NCBI RefSeq assembly: GCF_013030945.1
Contig: NZ_JABBXF010000044.1
Location: 49,919-113,918 of the forward strand
Reading direction: 5' to 3'
Length of the DNA: 64,000 bases
Source: Streptomyces morookaense
GTDB lineage: Bacteria; Actinomycetota; Actinomycetes; Streptomycetales; Streptomycetaceae
The notes under the pieces were generated by a model. The model saw only the letters and a list, made by a program, of their open reading frames with translations, was not told where the DNA came from and searched no databases. This document shows positions 58,268-64,000 of the stretch, one piece after another. Within the stretch, counting starts at the first letter, position 1, and each line of letters opens with the position of its first letter. The position numbers were made by a program, and so were the translations under genes.

Positions 58268-60022
58268 TTACAGCAGCCTCCAGGGTGCGAACACATTGCG
58301 TGCCCCCTCCAGGGCCGGCGCCAGCTCCGGATGGTGGCGCAGCAGGACATCGCCCAGCGAGGTGCGGTCGATCCACTCCAGGCCCTCGGCCGTGTAGACC
58401 TCCGGCCGGTAGTCGGCGGTGAAGAAGCGGTCGCTCTTCAGCCGCCGCGCCGTCATCAGCGCGAGCATCCGGAACGCCGTGTCGCTGAACGCGAAGCCGC
58501 GCGGCCGGGGTTCCGCGTACAGGCCGACCAGGGTGTCGACCCGCTCCAGCCGCCCGCCGTAGACCTCGCGCAGCTCACCGGCCAGGACGGTGTCCCCGCC
58601 CGTGAGCTCGTCGAAGCTGCGCACCGGCGGCCGGTGCAGCGCCGCGCGGAGGGCGGTGTAGCGGGGGACGCCGCGCTCGCGGTCGCGCAGCACGTCGACC
58701 GTGCCGAGGTCGATGCGCTCCCCGGAGACGCGCACCAGCTCGCGCAGGCAGTCGGGATGGTTGTGCAGGACGACGTCGCCCGCGTGCATGGTGCCGAAGG
58801 AGTAGAGCAGGTCGGCCGTGCCCCAGCGGTCGACGGCCTTGCGGGTGGCGAGCGCCTGGAGCGGTTCGAAGTCCGTGCGCTCCACGAGGTCGCCCGTCAG
58901 GTGCGAGCGGATCTCGTACTCGTCCCGGATCATCGGGTGCATCCGGTGGGCGGCGACGGCCTCCTCCGTCATCGCGTACGGGGCCGTGTGGTGCCGGGTC
59001 GGCGAGCCCGGGATGCCGAACAGCGTCTCGCCCCGGCCGAACCGCCGCACGCGGCGGCGCAGCCGGGCGGGGAGCACCCCGTACCAGTCGAGGTGCATCG
59101 CGGCCCGGGTCACCGGCCGGTCGACGGCGGCGGGCATCCACTCCACCGTGTGGATCTTGGCCATGACGGCGGTGACGACCAGCCGCGCCGTCTGGAAGAG
59201 GCGCTCGTCGTCCCAGGTGGGGTGGGCCGAGGCGATCCGGTCGCAGACCGCGTTGTGCTCCTTGGCGAAGAGCGTGTGCAGCAGCGACAGGCCGGCCCAG
59301 TAGTCCTCGTTGAAGCCGGTGCGGTCGATGCCGGACAGGCCCGCCCGTTCCTCGTCCGGCAGTCTGCCGTCCACGACGGCGAGTCTGCCGCCCTCGCCGG
59401 TGCGCAGCGCCCGGCACTGCTCCTCGTCCGACCCGTAGATCTGCGAGCCGTCCCACCAGTGGGTCACCGTGTTCGCGTAGGCGGGCGGCAGGGAGGCGTC
59501 GGCGGGGCCTGCCGGGTCGGGCAGGGTGCGGCGCAGCAGCATCGGGCACTGCGGCCAGTCGTCGTCGGCGGCGAGGGGGACGTCCAGCGGCGGGGCGGCG
59601 GGCCGGTCCCCGTGATGGAACCAGCCGTGCTGCTGGAACTGGAGCCAGGCCGCGGCCAGCAGGTTGAGCGTCGGGGCCGGGCGGAAGCCCGTGGTGCGGG
59701 CCAGGAGCCGCCGGCTCACCTCGCGCGGGCTGGGCGAGAACAGGCCGTCGTCCTCGGGTTCGGGGAAGGCCTGCGGCAGCGCGCAGTTGCGGTCGAAGCG
59801 GGTGCCCGCGCGGCCCATGGCGGTGTCGGAGGGGCAGGAGCCCGACCCGTCGTAGCCGCGGTGGGGCAGCAGTTCGCGGGCCGGCTCCGGGGGCCGTGCT
59901 CCGCCGTGGGCGTCGTACAGGTTGTGGGCGCGCAGCAACCGGCGCTGCCGGCGCAGCTCCAGGAGCGCCAGGGGGAGGGGCAGGGCGTGCCATTCGCGGC
60001 GCGGGCGGGGGGCCTGGGTCAT
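58268..60022 (-). CDS. Animal-type heme peroxidase related to alpha-dioxygenase/cyclooxygenase
   Basis: 584 residues from ATG 60022, overlapping the P450 stop by 4 nt (ATGA). Distal heme His in QFQQHGW (His132), NTVTHWWDGSQIYGS (181-197 region), LFAKEHNAVCDRI, and proximal His362 in AHRMHPMIRDEY. In cyclooxygenases and alpha-dioxygenases the residue three before the proximal His is the radical Tyr; here it is His359. That predicts peroxidase or altered chemistry rather than standard fatty-acid dioxygenation. No signal peptide. Co-translated with P450 60019-61458, so likely acts on the same lipid or hydroperoxide substrate. Confidence 0.88.
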   Translation of the reverse strand: MTQAPRPRREWHALPLPLALLELRRQRRLLRAHNLYDAHGGARPPEPARELLPHRGYDGSGSCPSDTAMGRAGTRFDRNCALPQAFPEPEDDGLFSPSPREVSRRLLARTTGFRPAPTLNLLAAAWLQFQQHGWFHHGDRPAAPPLDVPLAADDDWPQCPMLLRRTLPDPAGPADASLPPAYANTVTHWWDGSQIYGSDEEQCRALRTGEGGRLAVVDGRLPDEERAGLSGIDRTGFNEDYWAGLSLLHTLFAKEHNAVCDRIASAHPTWDDERLFQTARLVVTAVMAKIHTVEWMPAAVDRPVTRAAMHLDWYGVLPARLRRRVRRFGRGETLFGIPGSPTRHHTAPYAMTEEAVAAHRMHPMIRDEYEIRSHLTGDLVERTDFEPLQALATRKAVDRWGTADLLYSFGTMHAGDVVLHNHPDCLRELVRVSGERIDLGTVDVLRDRERGVPRYTALRAALHRPPVRSFDELTGGDTVLAGELREVYGGRLERVDTLVGLYAEPRPRGFAFSDTAFRMLALMTARRLKSDRFFTADYRPEVYTAEGLEWIDRTSLGDVLLRHHPELAPALEGARNVFAPWRLL

Positions 60023-61458
60023 CGGTCGCTCTCCAGGACGGGCGGGGGGACGGTGCGGGCCGGGGACCGGTGGGCGCGGTAGCCGATCCGCAGGCGGGTG
60101 GTGTCGAAGGTGTGCGGCAGCGGTTTGCGGTGGGTCAACCGCACGCCCGCGACGGCCAGTTCGCCGCCGCGCAGGAACTCCGCGACGAAGCCGGTGGCCA
60201 GCAGCAGCCCCAGTTCCATGCCGCTGCACCGGGCCTCTCCTCGGCTGAAGGGGCTGACGGCCCAGTCCCGCTCGGCCGTGCCGTCCATCCACTTCTCGGG
60301 CGCGAACCGGTGCGCGTAGTCGAGCCGTTCGTCGTCGCGGGCGTGGAAGGCGGCGGGCACCAGGACGTTCATCCCGCCCGGCGCGACCGCCGTCCGCCAG
60401 CGGGTCTCGGCCGTGGTGCGGCGCAGCAGGCTGGGCACGGGTGCCCACAGCCGGGCCGCGTCCTGGATGCAGGCGCGCACGTAGGGCATGGCCTGGAAGC
60501 CGGCCACCGTGCGCGGGCCGTGCCGCCGGTCGGCGTCGGCGACCTCGGCCGCGGCGCGGCTGTGGTGCTCCGGGTGCGTGGCGAGCAGGGCCAGGGTCTG
60601 CACGACGGCGCTGTGCACCACGGCCAGGGCCATGAACCACTGGGTGAGCTGGCTCTCGGGCGCGGTCTCGGGGCCGCGGGGCGCGCTGCGGAACAGCCCG
60701 GTCAGGCTGCGCGGGTCGGCGTCGCACAGGTAGCGCGACTGGCGCTGCATCATCGTCCGCCGGGTCCTGCGGGCCCGGCCCGTGCGCCAGCGCCGGGCGC
60801 CCATCCAGTTGGCCTCGGCGAGGAGTTCGCCCAGGAGGCGGGAGAACTCCGTGTCGTCGGCGGCCGCTTCGCCCAGGAAGCAGCGCCGCCCGATCCGCTC
60901 GAAGCGCTCGCGCACCACGTCGGCCGTCAGCCCGGCCTCCGCCTCGGGGCCCAGCAGCCTGCGGGCCTCCTCGCCCACGACCCGCAGGAAGTGGCCCGCC
61001 AGCCGGTGCACGTCGCAACCGGCGTCCAGCACTGCGTCGTTGAAGGCGCGGCGGGCGGTGCGCTGGCGGCCGTGCGAGGCGACGAGGGCATCGGGCTGCA
61101 CGGCCGCGAAGCCGTTCACCTTCTCCCAGGTGTCCACCGCGTAGACGTCCACCGGCCCGGAGAGCACCTGCCGGGCGTCCTCGGCGTCCAGCACCAGCAG
61201 GGTGGGGCCGCAGGTGCCGTGCACCACGACGGGCCCGCGGCCGTGCCTGCGGCGCAGCCCGCGCATCGCCTCCAGCCGCCGCCGCCCCGGGTCCAGCCGG
61301 GCCATGAGCCGGGCCATCCGGGGACGGCAGCGGAAGACGCCCTTGAGGTGGTCGGGGAGGAAGTACACGAGGGCCAGCCGCAGGTTCTCGCCGGCCGAGG
61401 CGACGGGCAGCCCGCCTTCCCCGCCCGTGCCGCTGCGGGCGCCGTTCGCCGTGCTCAT
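60019..61458 (-). CDS. Divergent cytochrome P450 coupled to the heme peroxidase
   Basis: 479 residues from ATG 61458 (GGGAGG upstream). Heme loop FSRGEARCSG (Cys411) and FAPEKW are clear, so it is a P450. Two canonical features are changed: the K-helix reads QDAAR (Asp333 instead of Glu), and the I-helix (about 272-295, WFMALAVVHSAVVQTLALL) has no AGxET oxygen-activation motif. Loss of this motif is typical of P450s that rearrange hydroperoxides or endoperoxides (CYP74, CYP5/8, fungal Ppo P450 domains). Its overlap with a peroxidase makes this role likely here. A 45-aa frame overlaps its start. Confidence 0.85.
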   Translation of the reverse strand: MSTANGARSGTGGEGGLPVASAGENLRLALVYFLPDHLKGVFRCRPRMARLMARLDPGRRRLEAMRGLRRRHGRGPVVVHGTCGPTLLVLDAEDARQVLSGPVDVYAVDTWEKVNGFAAVQPDALVASHGRQRTARRAFNDAVLDAGCDVHRLAGHFLRVVGEEARRLLGPEAEAGLTADVVRERFERIGRRCFLGEAAADDTEFSRLLGELLAEANWMGARRWRTGRARRTRRTMMQRQSRYLCDADPRSLTGLFRSAPRGPETAPESQLTQWFMALAVVHSAVVQTLALLATHPEHHSRAAAEVADADRRHGPRTVAGFQAMPYVRACIQDAARLWAPVPSLLRRTTAETRWRTAVAPGGMNVLVPAAFHARDDERLDYAHRFAPEKWMDGTAERDWAVSPFSRGEARCSGMELGLLLATGFVAEFLRGGELAVAGVRLTHRKPLPHTFDTTRLRIGYRAHRSPARTVPPPVLESDR

Positions 61459-61592
61459 GCGGCGGCCCTCCCGCGGTGCGGCGGCCGCGGGGCGCGCGGC
61501 GGGCCGTCGGGCCCGGAGTCCCGTGCGTGCGGGGCGAGTTCGGCGGGGCGGGACGGCAACGGCTCGGCGGCGGTTGCGCGTACGGACGTCAT
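61455..61592 (-). CDS. Short Pro/Arg-rich frame coupled to the P450
   Basis: 45 residues from ATG 61592 (GAGG upstream), MTSVRATAAEPLPSRPAEL start. TGA overlaps the P450 ATG (ATGA). No domain; may be a leader peptide for translational coupling or a real small protein. Codon use is coding-like but the segment is short. Confidence 0.4.
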   Translation of the reverse strand: MTSVRATAAEPLPSRPAELAPHARDSGPDGPPRAPRPPHRGRAAA

Positions 61593-61755
61593 GCCTCGTA
61601 CCTCTTGGGGTGGGGGCCGGTCGGGAGAGGGGAGCATTGCCACTTCCCGTCGCGCGAAGCCACGGCAGCCGAAGATCACCTGAGTATTCATCCGCGCGGG
61701 TGAACAGCCCCGGGCGGGCGCGGCGTTGCGGAACCGGGGGCTCTACCTTCACCGC

Positions 61756-61977
61756 ATGCATGACATGGATGAGATGATCCGACGTATCCGCCGGGACATG
61801 AACGTGCAACTCCGCAAGCGGGCCGGCCGGGCGGCCGAGCCCCCGGCCGGTGAGGCGGATCCGGAGCCGGGGCCGCACACGGGGCGCCCCGTAAGGGGCG
61901 CGGGGAACTGCGCGACCGGGCACGACGCGCCCGCAGCCGAAGTCCCGGGGCTTCGCCCCGCCCCCCGAGAACTTTGA
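61756..61977 (+). CDS. Small acidic/basic protein extended by a repeat
   Basis: 73 residues from ATG 61756, starting MHDMDEMIRRIRRDMNVQL with a helical basic N-terminus. From about residue 43 the frame runs into the intergenic repeat at 61881, so its C-terminal half (GRPVRGAGNCATGHDAPAA) is repeat-derived. It may be a small gene whose stop was overrun by repeat insertion, or not coding. Confidence 0.35.
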   Translation: MHDMDEMIRRIRRDMNVQLRKRAGRAAEPPAGEADPEPGPHTGRPVRGAGNCATGHDAPAAEVPGLRPAPREL

Positions 61978-62030
61978 CTGCGGGCGCGTCGTGGTTGCTC
62001 GCGCAGTTCCCCGCGCCCCTTACGGGGGGC
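61881..62030. repeat. Intergenic palindromic repeat, full-length copy 2
   Basis: Contains both outer arms (GGGGCGCCCCGTAAGGGGCG left; CGCAGTTCCCCGCGCCCCTTACGG right), the CCCGGGGCTTCGCCCCG core, and TGCGGGCGCGTCGTGGTTGCTCGCG. Same order as 39387-39541 and 63781-63940. Confidence 0.85.
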
Positions 62031-62039
62031 GGTGCGCGG

Positions 62040-62468
62040 TCAGCGGCGCAGCCTCGCGCTGCCCAGGCCCGCCAGGGCCAGGGCCGTCAGGAAGGCCACG
62101 GCTCCGACGATGACGTTGCTGACGACGGCACGGGTGACGAACGCATGGCCCGCCACCACGAAGGGGGCGATGATCGCCCACGCGCCGATGCCCAGGGCGG
62201 CCCAGCTCATGGAGTGTGTGCGTTCGTACGCGGGACCGATGCCTACCAGACAGGCAAAGGCGACACCGGTGATCAGGTTGGTGATGGTCAGCGTGGGTGC
62301 GGCGTTGAAGCCCACAATCCATGGTGAAGCGGCCAGATAGATGCCACAGAGAACGGCCAGGGCCTCGACGGCCTGGGCGGCGGGGGTCGCCGTCGTCTCC
62401 TCGGAGTGGGCGCGGAGCGCCATGATGTCCGGGTGCTGGTCGATCCGGGGCGACGTAGGGGCGGTCAC
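62040..62468 (-). CDS. SPW-repeat membrane protein
   Basis: 142 residues from GTG 62468 (AGAAGG 8 bases upstream; GTG 62477 overlaps that site). Four helices with the SPW signature LAASPWIVGFN; SPW-repeat proteins have two such repeats, the second here weaker (GAWAIIAPFVVAG). Unknown function. Divergent from the glycosyltransferase. Confidence 0.85.
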   Translation of the reverse strand: MTAPTSPRIDQHPDIMALRAHSEETTATPAAQAVEALAVLCGIYLAASPWIVGFNAAPTLTITNLITGVAFACLVGIGPAYERTHSMSWAALGIGAWAIIAPFVVAGHAFVTRAVVSNVIVGAVAFLTALALAGLGSARLRR

Positions 62469-62648
62469 ATCAGCCACCTTCTTTCGCTGTCAAGTCGGAC
62501 CTGTCCCTATTTTAACCCAATTCCCCCTGAATTCACCCGAATGGGGAGGGTGGAATCCGGGCCGGCCCGGGCCAACGCTCATAGGACGTTCGCCGGGCGG
62601 AAAGATCCACGTGGCCCGCACCACGCGCGCAGGGCCGACAACAGCCGT

Positions 62649-63791
62649 ATGCGGGTCGCCATCGTCACCGAATCGTTTCCGCCGGACGTCAACGGCGTCG
62701 CCCACTGCGCCTGGCAGACCGCCCGGCACCTGCGGCGCCGCGGGCACGAACCGCTCGTCGTGACCCCGGCGGGCGCCGGGCACGCCGCCGGGGACCCGGA
62801 CGGCGCGCCCTGCCCGGTCGTGCGGGTGCCCTCGCTGCCGCTGCCCGGCTATCCGCAGGTCCGGGTCGCCCTGCCGGGCCGTCGCCTGGCCGGCGCGCTG
62901 GCCGCGCACCGCCCCGACGTCGTCCACCTCGCGAGCCCCTTCGTGCTCGGTGCGCGCGGCATGGCGGCCGCCGCCCGGCTCGGCGTGCCGGCCGTCGCCG
63001 TCTACCAGACCGACCTCGGCGGCTACGCCCGTACCTACCTGGGCACCGGCGAAGGCGTCGCCTGGCGCCGCATCAGGGCCGTGCACCGCGCCGCCGACCG
63101 CACCCTCGCCCCGTCCACCGCCGCCGCCCGCGACCTGATCGGCCACGGCGTCCCGCGGGTGTGGCTGTGGCCGCGCGGAGTGGACTCCGAGCGCTTCCAC
63201 CCCGCCCACCGCGACCTGGAGCTGCGGCGCGCCCTCGCCCCCGGCGGGGAGCTGATCGTCGGCTACGTCGGCCGCCTCGCGCCCGAGAAACGGGTGGAGT
63301 TGCTCGCCCCGGTCTGCGCCCTGCCCGGCGTGCGCGTGGTCGTCGTCGGCGACGGCCCGCACGCGGCCCGGCTGCGGGCCGCCCTGCCCGGGGCGCGCTT
63401 CCTCGGCACCCGCACCGGCCGCGAACTCGCCCGCATCTTCGCCTCGCTCGACGTCTTCGTGCACCCAGGCCCGCAGGAGACGTTCTGCCAGACGGTCCAG
63501 GAGGCGCAGGCCAGCGGCGTCCCCGTGGTGGCCCCCGCGGCGGGCGGCCCGCTGGACCTGGTCGAGCATCTGCGCACCGGGCTCCTGGTCCGCCCGCACG
63601 ACGCGGAGGCGCTGCGCGAGGCGGTGCTCACCCTGGAGTCGGGGCGCCGCCGCCGGGCGGAGTACGGACTCGCCGGCCGTCGCTCGGTGCTGGGCCGCAC
63701 CTGGACGGTGGTGGGGGATCTGCTGCTGCGGCACTACGCGGATGTTCTGGCCGAACGGGCGGTCCGCCCGGCGGCGTGCAGCGCCCCGTAA
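62649..63791 (+). CDS. GT4 glycosyltransferase, phosphatidylinositol/GDP-mannose-type
   Basis: 380 residues from ATG 62649. N-terminal MRVAIVTESFPPDVNGVA and glycine loop, C-terminal GYVGRLAPEKRVELLAPVCA (nucleotide-sugar motif), GDGPHAARL, FVHPGPQETFCQTVQEAQASGVPVVAP (EX7E-type). This is close to MgtA/PimB'-type alpha-mannosyltransferases of cell-envelope glycolipid synthesis. The last codons (CSAP stop) lie in the intergenic repeat, so the C-terminus was trimmed or extended by it. Confidence 0.9.
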   Translation: MRVAIVTESFPPDVNGVAHCAWQTARHLRRRGHEPLVVTPAGAGHAAGDPDGAPCPVVRVPSLPLPGYPQVRVALPGRRLAGALAAHRPDVVHLASPFVLGARGMAAAARLGVPAVAVYQTDLGGYARTYLGTGEGVAWRRIRAVHRAADRTLAPSTAAARDLIGHGVPRVWLWPRGVDSERFHPAHRDLELRRALAPGGELIVGYVGRLAPEKRVELLAPVCALPGVRVVVVGDGPHAARLRAALPGARFLGTRTGRELARIFASLDVFVHPGPQETFCQTVQEAQASGVPVVAPAAGGPLDLVEHLRTGLLVRPHDAEALREAVLTLESGRRRRAEYGLAGRRSVLGRTWTVVGDLLLRHYADVLAERAVRPAACSAP

Positions 63792-63940
63792 GGGGCGCTG
63801 GGGGAGGAACTGCGCGACCAGCCCCCACCGGCCGGCAGTTGACGCACCACCCCGGGGGTCCGGGGCGCAGCCCCGAGCACGTCGACTGCGGGCGCGTCGT
63901 GGTTGCTCGCGCTCACGGGGCGCCCCTCACGGGGCGCAGC
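63781..63940. repeat. Intergenic palindromic repeat, full-length copy 3
   Basis: GCGCCCCGTAAGGGGCGCTGG left arm, GACCAGCCCCCACCGG and GTTGACGCACCACCCC common inner blocks, CCGGGGCGCAGCCCCG core, and CCCTCACGGGGCGC right arm. The first bases encode the end of the glycosyltransferase. Confidence 0.85.
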
Positions 63941-63954
63941 CCCACAATGGCTGC

Positions 63955-64000
63955 ATGGCAGAACGCTGGGAGTTCTGGATCGACCGCGGTGGCACCTTCA
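63955..64000 (+). CDS. Hydantoinase/5-oxoprolinase-family protein, 3' truncated by window end
   Basis: Starts MAERWEFWIDRGGTF, the highly conserved N-terminal DRGGTFTD nucleotide-binding segment of eukaryotic-type 5-oxoprolinases (HyuA/HyuB fused). Only 15 codons are visible. It should cleave 5-oxoproline with ATP. Confidence 0.8.
   Translation, partial: MAERWEFWIDRGGTF

Overview
The window looks like Streptomyces chromosome or a close relative. GC content is very high, codons end almost always in G or C, GTG and TTG starts are common, rare TTA (bldA-type) leucine codons occur, and several gene families are typical of the genus (DUF4097, DUF6083, DUF6114/DUF6230, SPW repeat, RbpA, FxsA, zf-HC2 anti-sigma). 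No rRNA, tRNA, CRISPR array or intact transposase was seen. All functions come from reading the translations; no database search was run.

Layout. 1-17.4 kb is an accessory, partly decayed stretch. It holds a DHFR-like end, a secreted trypsin-like protease with a lectin tail, a TTA-containing methyltransferase, a DUF4097 protein behind an internally deleted ribbon-helix-helix remnant, a P450, a broken MurJ homologue, a small acyl operon (thioesterase, acyl-CoA dehydrogenase, EamA exporter), an acyltransferase, FKBP, DUF6083 and a fatty acid desaturase. Between these lie remnants of a response regulator, a methyltransferase, a serine hydrolase and a conserved unknown gene. 17.5-20.8 kb has an aldehyde dehydrogenase with its GAF regulator and a holin-like protein.

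21-32 kb is the most coherent block. Copper genes (Met/His-rich membrane protein, divergent ECF sigma and zinc-finger anti-sigma, PCu(A)C chaperone, CopA ATPase, Met/His-tailed peptide) stand beside an isonitrile synthase (PvcA/DIT1 family) coupled to a P450. A complete binding-protein-dependent metal-chelate importer runs convergently towards that pair, followed by a PIG-L deacetylase. Together these could make, take up and respond to a metal-binding isonitrile; that link is inference. 32-38 kb has a SpoIIE-type phosphatase, a DhaL-DhaM fusion without DhaK, a DUF6230/DUF6114 pair with a divergent TetR, and a GH18 chitinase with a DasR-like promoter.

38-50 kb is more core-like: acyl-CoA dehydrogenase, Lrp regulator, amidohydrolase, lnt, ppm, fxsA and rbpA, the last with a near-perfect SigR promoter. 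A TetR/O-methyltransferase/FAD-monooxygenase cassette with a TTA codon sits between ppm and fxsA. 50-58 kb has a YczE-like protein, a MocR regulator, an FtsK-like protein lacking the Walker A lysine, an ankyrin protein, an ATP-dependent DNA ligase and a SEDS protein.

58-61.6 kb is a second unusual operon: an animal-type heme peroxidase related to alpha-dioxygenases, overlapping a P450 that lacks the normal oxygen-activation motif. This resembles a split version of fungal dioxygenase-P450 oxylipin enzymes, but the catalytic tyrosine of the peroxidase reads as histidine. The window ends with an SPW protein, a GT4 glycosyltransferase and the start of an oxoprolinase. A GC-rich palindromic intergenic repeat recurs at least six times, and its core is also found in frame inside CopA.
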